Assembly (NCBI GenBank): GCA_025677825.1
Contig: JAIXMO010000020.1
Span: 186,001 to 250,000, forward strand
Reading direction: 5' to 3'
DNA from: Helicostylum pulchrum
Taxonomy: Eukaryota; Mucoromycota; Mucoromycetes; Mucorales; Mucoraceae
Length of the DNA stretch: 64,000 nt
The position numbers were made by a program, and so were the translations under genes. The notes below the pieces were generated by a model that was not told the origin of the DNA, searched no databases, and saw nothing but the letters and a program-made list of their open reading frames with translations. Shown here one piece after another: positions 24,516 through 37,199 of this stretch. Position 1 is the first letter of the stretch, and each line of letters opens with the position of its first letter.

Positions 24516-27500
24516 ATGCAACCTACAATTTCTTTACCGCAAGATGTTTCTTTAGCAGAAAAAGATTCAAAAGCTGTAGCAGGTAAGACAAAAAATCGTT
24601 TTTTGCATTTAAATTTTTTTTGTAACGTATTGTTTTATTAGGAACAAGTAAGAGAACACACACACACATCCTCGTTAGACTCTTTAAAACTTTTTCTTCC
24701 AATTAACACAAAAAAAAATTATAATTAGATCGTCTTCATTTACTTCGAGTACAAGCCAAAAACGATGGTCGATGGGCCGACAAGATGCGAAACTTCTTGC
24801 AAGTACATGAATACCTTTGTCATATTGGCGAAGCAATAGAGTAAGCAATTTTGTCTTAAACAAGTAATATCAACAACGCACTAAATATAGTAATCTGTGT
24901 TACGCACACTTTAGATGGATCGAAAGCTTTCTAAACGAAAAAATAGATGACAACGATAACCGAGAAGCGTCTATTGTTCAACTAGAGCAAACCCTACATG
25001 ACGGCGTTGTTCTAGCAAAGTTAGCTCGTCGTATTCAACCTTCTTCCATCACCAGTATCATATCCGGAGACGCCAAATTCAAATTTCTGAGATCCAACAA
25101 CATCAACGCTTTTCTATCCGTCATTAAACAAGTAGGACTTCCTGCCATCTTTTGGTTCGAGTTTGTCGACTTGTTTGACGGCAAAAATATGCCAAAAGTC
25201 ATTTACTGTATCCACGCATTATCACACTTGTTACATTCTAACCAAATCGCTCCTCAAATTAAAAATCTCGATGGCGAGTTTAACTTTTCAGATGATATTT
25301 TAGTTGCTACCCAACGCAATCTAGAAAAATCTGGTGCTGTCATGCCAAACTTTAGTAATTTAGGCCCTTCGTTACAAAAGGAGCTAGATGGTTGTGGTGG
25401 TGGTAAAAAGAAAAGCTTTACATTTAGACCTATTGAAGAACCCTTGATTAATGAAGACGAATTGATGCCGAAGGTACGACACATTCGAAGAAACACGCCC
25501 GATTTAATCGTCGCGGATTTATATGATTCCGATACTGAATCAAGAACTTCTGCAAGTGATCACCAAGAAACTTCAGGTATCACAACAATGCAAAGGCTGC
25601 AGTTTTTAGGTAAAGCAATAAAAAAAGGAATTGCGTCTAAAAAATAAAAATAAACTAATATCCCTAGTTCAGACGCTGCTGGTGATTCTTCTATTAGTAG
25701 TTCAGATTCAGAAATGGAATACTACCATAATGAATCCGGCGGAGAATCTGATTTTGAAGACCACCAAGAAGAGGTTCGAGCAACCGTACTAGAACACCAT
25801 TTCACCGCGCCTACCAATAACAAAGTACTTGTCTCCGCACAAGGTTGTATCCGTACATTTATGGCACGAACAAAACTTCAAAAGATCAAAGACGAGCATC
25901 GGTACCAGTCTATGCAATCCAACATTCAAAAGACACAAACACGTATTGAAAAATCCACACATCATTTGCAGTTCGGTCAAAAGAGCCGTGAATATTTCAC
26001 ATGCCCTGATGACTGGGCTACAGCACTGCAAGCGATGATAAGAAGGTTTTTAGCTATGAGACAACTGGACAGCATGTATCAAATACAGTGCGTCGAAAAC
26101 CAACGCGCCGGCTCGCTGCGTATGGAAGGCCAAGCCAGTGCACAGTACCAAGAAAGCGCGTACCGGCGCTTAAAATCCGACAAGAACCCATCTATCGGTA
26201 CCGTTAAAAGCGTTCTTCACATGCTCAGCAACAACGACGTTGATTTCAACGAAGACCTTATTATTGAAGACCTGCGACAGAAAGTAATTGAATCCATCCG
26301 AGAAAACAACCAGTTAGATAACCAAGTCAGCACCATTGATATTCAAATCGCTTTGCTTTTAAAGAACGCTGTGACTCTAGACGAAGTCGTAAAGTTAAGC
26401 AACGCCTTTTTAAACCCCAACCGTAAAAAACAACAGCAACAAAGGTTCTCGCAGTTGGTTTCTTCAAGTGCGTCCAATAGCCCGTACGATTTACGCGGTG
26501 TGGATAAAACAAACAGAGACAAGTTGGAGTTGTACCAACAACTTGTGTTCTTGTTACAGACAGAACCTATTTACCTTGCTAGACTGATGTCCAACACAGG
26601 TGCTCAGGTGTATGGGGAAAAGAAAGGTCAGCGCAAGATGGACGCTACCGTATTGGCTCTTTTTGGGTACGGCACCAACGCCCGTGAAGAGTGTTTACTC
26701 ATCAACCTCTGCAAAGCCTGTATTATCCAAGAAATGAAACGGGTCAAAAGTCCTCAAGAATTCATGCGCGGTAACTATACCTTTATGAAACTAGTTGTTC
26801 AAGTCAATCGAGGAGCCAAGGAACGAGAGTTCTTTACATCCCTGTTTGAAAGCCTAATTAAAAAGGTGACCCATAATACCGAACTTGATCTGGAAACAAA
26901 CCCAATGGTAATCTATCAAAAGCTTTTAAGCCAGGAGGAATCAAAGACCGGTAACCCGTCAGATAAACCGTTTCATATCAACCACTCACAGGCGCTGCAG
27001 ATACCTGAGGTTTTGCACGCTCTGTCAAGTCATTTGGAAACGTTGCGCAATTTGACCGAAGATTTCTTGACGGCTATTATCAAGACGGTAGACTCCATGC
27101 CGTACGGTATGCGCGCCATTGCTCGTGAACTTCGTGTCGTCATGGAAGAAAACTTTCCGGATGAAGCACCTGAGGAAATCATAAAGATTCTTGGAAACTT
27201 TGTATATTACAGATACCTTAGTCCTGCCATTACGTAAGTTTTTTTTTTTTTTTAACAGCAGCAACAAAAAAGTATTAAAAAAATTATTATATTTTAGTGC
27301 TCCAGAACAATATGTATCTCTTAACCATGAAGTATCTTCTCTTCAAAGAAAGAATTTAGCAGAGATATCTAAAATGTTACAGCAAATCTCCATTGGAAAA
27401 GACTTTGACCCACGCAACGTTGAACTTGGTGCATTAAATAGTTATATTAAATCTGCCAACCACAGATTTACACAATGGTTTATGGACCGTAAGTTACTCT

Positions 27501-28875
27501 TTTTTTTCCCCACTTTAAAAATGTTACTAAACCTATTTTTATTTTCTTAGTTACTGATGTAGTTGAACCCGAACAACACTTTGGTATGGACCAATTATCC
27601 GATTACACAAACACGCAAAAGCCTACTATCTACGTACACCCAACAGAGCTCTACCACATCCACCAACTTTTAGAAGAGAACCTTGATTCCGTTGAGCGTC
27701 AAAGCAACGGCATCTTGCACTCTATTCTTAGCGACCTGGGTGATGCGCCTAATGATGTCAATATGAGCGTACCCTTACACGTCCTTCGTCTTGAACTTAG
27801 CGATCGTAGTGACGGAATTCCCAACGAATCCGGTGGCGATATCAAGAAACTGTTACTAGATACAAAACGTCTAGTCATCTTGGTCATACAAGTTCAATCC
27901 GGGCCTTCTTTGGAACATATTTTCAACGATCCTGTTACAGACGAGCATGAATCCATTTGGGAGATCGTACGTGAACAACAATTTCCTTCTGAAGGAACTG
28001 AAAAAGAAATTGAAATGGCTATTCGTGAAAGAAACTTCAAGTTTGGTTATCAAAATGCTGCTATGGATGTAAAAAGGTATATAAAATAATGTTTCTTTTC
28101 TTCTCTCTTTTTACTAACGCTATTTTACATAGTTTGAGCTTCGAGAAATTAAAGTCGTTTGCTAGTAAACTTCATGCGTACTTGTTACAACATCACGTTA
28201 TCCCCGAGAGCCCAGGCTACCAAAGTATCATCAACATGATTGCAGTCGATATTACTAAAAAAGGTGAGCGTCGTAAACTTCGTAACGCCGAAATCAAGAA
28301 ACTTCAAAACATTTTACTGCACCTGGACGAAAAGCGCCAGTTCCTAGTCGGTCAAGGTACAAGCTACAAGGAGTACCTCGACGGCTGCATGAACAATATG
28401 GCTGAGCGTCGTGGTAAAAAACAAAAGTTTGTATTCCCATTTACCAAACAATACTTTCACATGAAAAACTTGAAAAGTCACGGTCTCGTACCTCAGTTTG
28501 GTTCCTTCAAGTATTCAGCCAAAACTTTATACGATCGTGGTATTATTTTGGATCTATCAGGTGTCTCAAAGAAACTGTATACTCGTATCACGCTGATTCT
28601 GTCCATGGATAGAGCGGGTATTATCACTTTTGAAGGGTACTTTCCGTTAATGAATACACAGGATTTGCGTGTGGATGTACATTATGAAGAGCTTTTACAG
28701 ACTCAGTATGAGGGTGTACAGACCATGAAGGTGTTGGATGGTATGGCTACTGTTAATGTAAACCTTCTCATTTACTTGATAAACAAAAAGTAAGTCTACA
28801 TAATTTTAAGCGTGTTTTTTAACGCAATTTCTAACCGTTTTTTATTACTTTCATAGGTTTTATCATACAGCTTAA
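24516..28875 (+). CDS. IQG1: IQGAP-family scaffold (Iqg1/Rng2 type)
   Basis: Cytokinesis/polarity scaffold binding actin, calmodulin-like light chains and Rho-family GTPases. Exons: 24516-24582, 24729-24840, 24915-25609, 25673-27233, 27298-27488, 27551-28076, 28133-28789, 28857-28875; 1275 residues. A calponin-homology domain is at about 45-165. At least two IQ motifs (AQGCIRTFMARTKLQK near 345; ALQAMIRRFLAMRQL near 408) follow. The GAP-related domain at about 575-880 contains YGMRAIARELR and GNFVYYRYLSPAIT. The RasGAP C-terminal domain fills about 1040-1250. The loop that carries the arginine finger in true RasGAPs reads FGYGTNAREE, as in IQGAPs, so GAP activity is not expected. Exon 4 uses the second of two AGs (TTCAG at 25668-25672); the first would break frame. 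Confidence 0.95.
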
Positions 28876-29375
28876 GACTCCCCCCTCCCCCTTTTTTATT
28901 ATATATCTTTTATCTTTTGTACATTTAATATCTAATTTATCTTTATCAACCTTCTTCCTCTAAAATGATTTTTTTTTTGTATCTGTAATTAGGTTGGGCT
29001 TTTATTTTAAAAAATAAATTCTTACTACTAAAAGTTCATCATCCCACTTTTCGAAAACAATAATATTCTTCGCAGTGCTTTGTGTTTGGAATTAGAGTTT
29101 TTTCTAGGCTTAAAAACACTCTTAAAAAAAGTACATCAGCTTATAATCGCCAGCTTAAACAAAAGTACTCAAAAGTACACCAGCTTACCATAGTGTCAAT
29201 AATGGGATTGCAGGTAACAACTTAAACTCATGTTGAGGTTTGACTGGATAAAAAATAATTAATTTAGTTCCATTTAGTTATTGAACTAAGTTTAATACGT
29301 GAATATCTTTAATAAATTTTATTTTACGTTTAACAGTAAAGGAAGTTTATATTTAATCGAGGACAATCATCATAA
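28876..29375. other. Convergent intergenic region between IQG1 and the 29376 gene
   Basis: AT-rich. It contains imperfect direct repeats of a segment reading AAAAGTACA-CAGCTTA around 29128-29195. No gene seen. Confidence 0.5.
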
Positions 29376-30086
29376 TTAAGAACTAGACTGTTTTTTATTC
29401 CACTCGAATGCCGTGTCGATGAAGCTTCTGAACTCGATTGCGAGGTGTTCAGCATGTTCCTCAAAGAAAACTTCAGGTGCCGCAGCGGGGAAGAGGAGTC
29501 GCAAGCGGAAGTTGCAACCTTCATCTGAATCTTGAACTTCCTGTAAAATATAGAAGAGAATGCTACCATCTTCCAAGGTTCCTATGGCCGGCAACGGTTG
29601 ATAGTTAGGGTCTCTATACTTGAGTACAAATTCCGGAGGGTCCACGCACGGCTTGATAGTTACACGAGCGACATGCTCGCCAATAGTTTCGACAATACCT
29701 GCGCCATGTAAAGGAAGCGTGTAGTGTTCTGGGTGTGCTGGTATCATGGTATCGAGGAAAACCTGTTGCTTCTTCTCTGGAGTATGCAACTCTGTCATCC
29801 AAACCTTCCACCAAGCCATAAATTGTGCCAGACTGATTCCTTTCGCTTGAATATCGATTCGTGATTCTTTATACTCTCCGTTAGATTTTACAATGATACT
29901 CTTGTAATACTCATCGGCTGCTTCAATTTGATCCTTAAGCAGGTCGAGCATCGGTTGTCCAGCTAGCAGGGTCTTTAGGTTTCGAAGCGCTCTTCGAGAT
30001 GTTTTGAGTTCCCAAGAATCGACTTCGCTGTTTTCGACGGTTTCTCCATTTTTACGAGAATACTGGAGGGACAAAGAGGAAGACAT
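29376..30086 (-). CDS. Intronless gene of unknown function
   Basis: Not recognised. One uninterrupted frame of 236 codons starting MSSSLSLQYSRKNG. Visible segments: a helical N-terminal half (WELKTSRRALRNLKTLLAG; QIEAADEYYKSIIVK), then FMAWWKVWMTELHTPEKKQQ, PAHPEHY, GAGIVETIGEHVARV, and a C-terminal alternating pattern ending in a helix (EHLAIEFRSFIDTAFEW). No signal peptide or membrane segment. Unlike most neighbours it has no intron, and its codons are richer in G/C at third positions than the flanking genes. It may be a later arrival, but that is inference only. Both flanks are AT-rich. Confidence 0.7.
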   Translation of the reverse strand: MSSSLSLQYSRKNGETVENSEVDSWELKTSRRALRNLKTLLAGQPMLDLLKDQIEAADEYYKSIIVKSNGEYKESRIDIQAKGISLAQFMAWWKVWMTELHTPEKKQQVFLDTMIPAHPEHYTLPLHGAGIVETIGEHVARVTIKPCVDPPEFVLKYRDPNYQPLPAIGTLEDGSILFYILQEVQDSDEGCNFRLRLLFPAAAPEVFFEEHAEHLAIEFRSFIDTAFEWNKKQSSS

Positions 30087-30225
30087 AGGTGAGAGGAATT
30101 TAATTTATTGAACGTACTGTAAAAATCGTAGGCTCTTTTAAGTAAAAACATTATCCGCGCGCGGATAAAAGCACAAGCCGAGTGCCGCTGTTACACTATT
30201 TCGGTGAGCTATGCTCATTGAAGAG

Positions 30226-30247
30226 CTATCCTCTTTGAAGAGGATAG
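30226..30247. repeat. Perfect 9-bp stem hairpin
   Basis: CTATCCTCT, loop TTGA, then AGAGGATAG. A near-copy of its left arm context (GAGCTATGCTC) lies about 18 bp upstream. It sits between the start of the 29376-30086 gene and the pseudogene at 30520. Its function is unknown. Confidence 0.75.
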
Positions 30248-30279
30248 TTGTCACAACGGGAAATTTTTCTCCGATTTTT

Positions 30280-30405
30280 CAACTTTTTTACAAACATGTA
30301 CAACTTCTTTACATGCAGTTTAAATTTTTTACAGGCGTGAACAACTTTTTTACATCTAGTTCAAATTTTTTTACAGGAGTGCCAATAAACTTCTTTGCAT
30401 TGGCA
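30280..30405. repeat. 41-bp tandem repeat, two full and two partial units
   Basis: Units begin AACTTTTTTACA or AACTTCTTTACA at about 30280, 30302, 30343 and 30387. The two complete units are 41 bp and end in ACAGGCGTG or ACAGGAGTG. It is non-coding and lies just upstream of the decayed gene. Confidence 0.75.
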
Positions 30406-30519
30406 CTATTTTTCTTTTGAACCAATAAAAATTGATCTTTTCAAAATGAAATTCTATTTCTTTCTTACTTTTTCGTTAGTTTTTTTTTTCTTCAGATTTT
30501 TTTACTACAATATCTACAA

Positions 30520-31707
30520 ATGGCCAGTCAAAGAAACAACGTTACTTTACTTGAAGTTCAAATGTTACTCCAAAGAACTATTATGAACGAATCGCAAAGT
30601 ATTTTAGGAAAGCTGGATAATCTTGGCGCAACAATCAATGATTTGAGAGAAGAAGCAATAGCCGCGAAAGAGGAAAATATGTCTTTGAAAGAGGAACTGT
30701 CTTTAAAAAATAAAATTAATATGATCTATTCTTCCGTAGGAAATAACCTGTCTGTGTCTAGCCCGCGCTTTGCGGGTGAAGCTACTGGTAGTGTCGAATA
30801 GAACGGTTTGTTTTCGGACAACTTGTACCCGTTAAGGAGTATTACTAAGGAAACTTTGAAGGTCCCCACTCATTTTGTTTAGGAGACTTATCACAAGCTT
30901 ACTGAAAGTGTTATTGGAAGGTCAATGACAAAAGAAGAATTTGATGGCTGCTGCGAAGATAGTGTGATCATTGGTGTGCTCAACCCTGTCATGTACACTA
31001 TTAAAAAGAGGCACGACTTGTTGAAAAAACCTATAAACTTTGCCAAGCTACCATCCGATGTACGAGAGGAAGCCGAGCTTCTGTTAGAGGAGAAAGCTGC
31101 ACCATTTTTACCTCTTGCTGCGTGCACAGGCCGTTGGGGAGAAAAAATGCTGTTGATGAGAATGTGGCACCGTACCTCTCAATACTATATTGATGAAGAT
31201 GAAGAAGGGGAAAACAGAGTCGCCGCTCAAACTATACTGCGACAAGAAGAGCAAGAAGAACAAGAAGAAGATGTGCACAAAGAAGAAGATATACAAAATT
31301 TTACTGATACTGACCCGTTTGAAGAGTAAAATAACATCGTCCAAATATATACATTTTATCTCCATTTCTTTCAAGTTACTGACGTTTTATACATAGGGAC
31401 TTCTATCAAATATCGTTGCTCTCTTGTCGGATCCTAGTCTAGAAAACCCTATTGTTGAAGGTCCACTACTTGAGCGCGCTGAAGGTATGTCATATTAACT
31501 ATATTTTTTTAAAAAAAACTTGACTGTACTAACCCTTAGTATGTGTACTAGGTGAAGCTGCCACTAAAGCAATTCAAAGAAAGAGAGGACGACCCTCGAC
31601 CAAGAAGAAGACTACAGGTATACAAATATAAAGACTAATAATAATTGTAGATTTAGTAGACTAACAGTCAGTACATTATTATTAGAAGCCAACCAGTGGA
31701 AGTAAAA
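30520..31707 (+). pseudogene. Decayed coiled-coil/AT-hook gene with two in-frame TAG stops
   Basis: One reading frame runs from ATG 30520 to TAA 31329, broken by TAG at 30799-30801 and again near 30880. Both sides keep protein-like content. Part 1 (93 residues) has an N-terminal coiled coil (DNLGATINDLREEAIAAKEE). Part 2 has GRSMTKEEFDGCCEDSVIIG, a Trp/Arg patch and an acidic Glu/Gln tail. Downstream exon-like segments at 31397-31485, 31540-31615 and about 31686 on join in one frame. They encode GLLSNIVALLSDPSLENP and end in an AT-hook (RKRGRPSTKKK), but they cannot be spliced in frame to part 2. It is best read as a pseudogene of a lineage-specific DNA-binding or regulator-like gene. Stop suppression or a missed intron is possible but less likely. 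Family not recognised. Confidence 0.55.
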
Positions 31708-33780
31708 AAAATAAAGATTAGAAGAACCTAAGAGATGGTAAATGTATTGTTGAAAGAGGGACTTTTACTATTTAGTTATATTTCTAATGTAAAGCATCAC
31801 ATTAAATAGACGATTATAAAGCAAGGCAGGAGTAAGGAAGTTAAGTATGCCTGAGATATTACTGTGAATTTTTGTATCATTTTATTTAAATAAATATCAT
31901 ATGTAAAATAAAGTAATAAAATAAACATAATGTAAAGTATATAAGTAATAAAAGTTTTAAAAGTGAGTGTATAAGCAAATGAAAAAATGAGGAAGCATGA
32001 TGCTGGACCTTTTAAAATAAATGTAAAAAAGTTGTATACAGTTGTAAAATTCTTGAATTTTTTTTTTCAACTTTTTTATATGTTTTGCAAAACCGACATA
32101 ATAAACTTTATTTCTCTTTTTTTCTAAAAAATACCTTTTGTAATAATCCTATAAAACATATAAATACCTCCAACTAAAATCATATTTTAATAAAAAAAAT
32201 CAATTCATATTTTGTCAACAAGTTAATCTTATACTTCTCTTTATTTATAAAAGACCTTTAAATTAGCTCTTTTATTCTATCTTTTCTTTATATACTTTAT
32301 TTTGTTCCTAAATTCCCTTGGATCTTATTTTCCTAAGTCGTTCTACTTATAAACAGGAACTGGTGCTCACTTAAACTTACTATTACCTTTTATCTTTTAT
32401 TTTACTTTCTACCACATACCAAATTCTAACACCGCTACAGTATATCATAACAAGAACTAGGACGCAATAGGGTATGCTTAATGCAAAAGAGTCAAAATTA
32501 TTCATGCACATTTCAATGAACTGAATTAGACTTCAAAAAAACTCTATTAGTCAAAAAAAAAAAAATTTCAAACGCAAAGCACTTTCTATATTTTTCTAGT
32601 GTTTCAATTGAAAATTAACTTAAAAGCTTTAATTTTGTAAACAGAAATATGTCACTAAAATGGAATTTTATAAAAACTTTTTTATTTTTAGAAAAAAATA
32701 TGGTTTTAGCTCGGTTATGAGTACCAGGTGATAGAAAGAGGCAACGTGCTTTTTTGCGCAGGCAGATATAAGAACAGTGGAACCTAGAGTAATAAATAAT
32801 AATGAAACATTACGATATACTGTGAAATTGCGTAACTTTCGTTACTTAACTTCTCCCGATAATTGCGGTTACAAAAAATGGCTGATTAATCAGTGAAAAA
32901 AAAGCCTGAAATAAAGAGACCTAACACTTTTAAAACTTGATATAAAGGGAGGTGGGATGTTAAATTGAAAAATATTTCGAAGTATAAATGGAATATATGA
33001 GTATACTTTCGCAAAGTATTTTAGCAGTTTAAGGTTAGATAGAGCAAATCTCTTTTTCTCGAATGTTAAAAAAACGGCTTGTAAATCTTTCTTCTCAAGA
33101 AAAATTGCATAATAATAATTCAAACAGTTTTCTATACGCTTTCTTTAGCCGATATAAATGCTATTCTGATATAAAGTTTCTGGTTACAAGTACAAGTATG
33201 ATTTCAAATATATGACTCATAAAAAAGTAAATTGCAGTATGTGTATCCGCACTTATATATCTAGTAAATGTTGGTCGCGTACTATCATTAATTGGTTTCA
33301 TATGTTTTTAATTTAGATACTAACAAAGTTTTTTTTATACCTCTAAAAAGTTTTTTTTTTCTGTGCATGATTTGATCTTTGTTGGTGCGTCTGGACTATT
33401 TGACCCAGTTCAAATGGGATCATCCTAAAAAAGTACAAGTCCATAAAACATCTGGCTTTGAAACAAATTACCAAAGCAAAGGTCAATGTTGGTGGAGTAC
33501 CCTAAACAGTTAATTCTATATTTATTTGTAAGACCAAAAAACTCTATTAAAAAAAAAGAATGTATTCTTAAAAACCACTCGAGATACAGCTGCATATAAA
33601 TTATCTACCTTTTTATTCAGTGACAAAAAGTTTTTTCGTCTTGAAGGGTTTGCTTTACATTTAAAAGAGCAACGAAAAATCGCCCACAACTCCGCAGTTC
33701 ATGAAGTCAAAAATAGAAGACCCTCTTAAAAAAGTCACCTCATTATTTTAACCTTTTTTTTCAGCCCAAAAAGAAAGTTC
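31708..33780. other. Large AT-rich intergenic region
   Basis: About 2.1 kb with high A+T and many T/A runs. No protein signature was found on either strand; the frame at 32890-33123 (minus) is low-complexity. It ends in the promoter of the oxidase gene. Confidence 0.55.
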
Positions 33781-33810
33781 TATAAATACCTCTCTCTCTC
33801 TCTCTCTCTT
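33781..33810 (+). promoter_or_regulatory. TATA box plus CT-repeat of the oxidase promoter
   Basis: TATAAAT at 33781-33787 is followed directly by about ten CT dinucleotides. The ATG is at 33843, some 60 bp downstream, giving a short leader. The arrangement resembles strongly expressed fungal genes. It is positional evidence only. Confidence 0.6.
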
Positions 33811-33842
33811 TTCTTTAGTTACCCATAACATATAAAAAAACC

Positions 33843-35632
33843 ATGAAGACAGCTTCTTTTATTTCTATAGTAACTGCTATAAGTTACTTATTTAATTCTG
33901 TAACTGCACAAAACGACAGCCCTTTTCACTGGCCTGACAGTCAGAATGTCGTCTCTCCATTTGCACAATCAGGAAAAATGGAAGCCATTGGCAGAACTGG
34001 TGTTGCTGCTATGCACGCCGCTCTATTAAAGTAATTATTAAAAAAAATTGCTAGGAACCTTTTCCCCCTTAACTAAACTCGTTTTTCTTTTTTTTTTAGT
34101 GAAAAGACAATTTTAATTATTGATAAAGGTATAAATATATGCATTATTATCAATCGGCTTACTAATCACTATAATTAGCTGAATGGAACGAAGCCCAATT
34201 TGATTCAGGAGAAAGCGCATTTTCAGTTCAATACGATTTAGAAACCAATTCATACCGCCCACTTCCCTTAGAGACCAACACATTTTGTTCTGCTGGTGGA
34301 TTCTTGGCCAACGGTAGTTTTATCAGTACCGGCGGCGGAGAAAAGCGTGGTCGTACCTGGAAAGCAGAACCTGGCTGGCAATCCATTCGACATTTCACTC
34401 CTTGTAACGATAGCTCATGCTATTGGGAAGAATACAAGACCGGCAGAATGACTCAAAATCGTTGGTACCCTACAGTTGAACAATTACCTGAAGGCGACCT
34501 GTTTATTATTGGTGGTTCCACAAAGGGCACAGCTGTCAATCGAGCAGAGGTCAATGTACCTTCTTATGAATTTTGGCCTCCTAGACCTGAAGGTGAAGTC
34601 TTTTTTAAGTTCCTTAAAGATACCATGCCTTATAACCTGTACCCATTTGTATTTGTTTTACCTGATGGAAACTTATTTGTCTTTGCTAACAAGAAATCAA
34701 TTATTTACGATTACAAGAACCAAAAGATCGTGAAGGAATTGCCAAAGATTCCCGGTAACCCTCGTTCATATCCTTTAACTGGCGGTGCTGTCATGCTTCC
34801 ACTTGACCCTGAAAATGATTATAATGTTGAAATTTTAATCTGTGGTGGTTCGGAACGTATGAGGAATAATGCTTCTGCTGATGATACCTGTGGTCGTATT
34901 AACTTGGGTGATGAAGATCCTCAGTGGGAAATGGAAACATTTGTTCATAAAAGATTAATGCCTGATGGTGTTATTATGGCTGACGGCAATGTACTTTGGA
35001 TCAATGGTTGTCAACGTGGTTGGGCCGGATACAATGGTCGTAACCACGATGCTACTTTAGACCCTCTTATCTATACACCTACTGCACCTCTCAAGAAACG
35101 TTGGACACAAAATTTAGCTTCTACTGATATCGCTCGTATGTATCACTCTGTTGCCCTTACATTACCCGATGGTCGTGTATGGATCGCAGGTTCCAATAAC
35201 GTTGATCCTCCAGATATCAATGCAGAATACCCTACTGAATTCCGTGTCGAATACTTTTCTCCTCCTTACCTTTTCAAGACTGCTACACGTCCACTTATTT
35301 CTCATGTACCTCGTGTAGTCACTTATGATGAATCTTTTGAAATATTTTTGAACTTGGAAGGCTTAGCTAGCACACACTCTAATCCTGCTAGTCAGATTCG
35401 TGTTGGTTTACTTCGTACCGGTTTCAGTACTCATTCTATGCACATGTCTCAACGTTACGTATTCTTAAAACATGAAGTCTCGGATGACCTGCAGACTTTA
35501 AAGATTACTTCTCCTCCTCATGCTGCTATTTACCCACCTGGCGCTGGTATGCTTTATGTTCTTTTTGACGGTGTACCTTCTAACGGTACAGAAATCTTTG
35601 TTGAAAAAGACCTTAATGTCTTACAAATCTAA
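33843..35632 (+). CDS. Secreted copper-radical oxidase (glyoxal oxidase type)
   Basis: Extracellular enzyme oxidising aldehydes or related alcohols with release of H2O2. Exons: 33843-34030, 34100-34128, 34179-35632; 556 residues. A signal peptide covers about 1-22 (MKTASFISIVTAISYLFNSV, cut near TAQ). The mature part is a Kelch-like glyoxal oxidase N-domain plus a C-terminal domain of unknown-function type seen in the family. Active-site residues can be matched by motif: Cys in NTFCSAGGF and Tyr in NRWYPTV form the Cys-Tyr cofactor, Tyr-His in ARMYHSVALT, and His in STHSMHMSQR. The terminal PPGAGMLYVLFDGVPS is typical. Three N-glycosylation sites are visible (for example NGSF and NNAS). No GPI signal. 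The actual substrate is not predictable. Confidence 0.93.
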
Positions 35633-35733
35633 TTTTTCTTTTTTCTTACTTTCCTCCTTTCTTCATTGCCATATATATTTTCATCCCGCTCTTAATAAAA
35701 CCATTGTAACAATTATATAAAAAAAAAACTTTA

Positions 35734-37006
<1,273 letters not shown>

Positions 37007-37199
37007 TACTGATATAAGAGAGAGATAGAGATAAAGAAAAAGAAAGACAAAGTAACTATGTCGCGTGGGTTATCATACATAACGTCAAATGTTTCATCGC
37101 CGCTACAACCACAAAAAATAAAGCACATTTGGTCATCCTTTTTGAGCCAAATTTAACATTTTTAAGTACTAATGCCAATATTTTTATTAATCAATATTT

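Noticed and set aside
27191..27300. Read-through of IQG1 intron 4 as coding
   Set aside because: A consensus GTAAGT donor, T-run and TTTTAG acceptor are present and the spliced product (AITAPEQYVS) matches the family.
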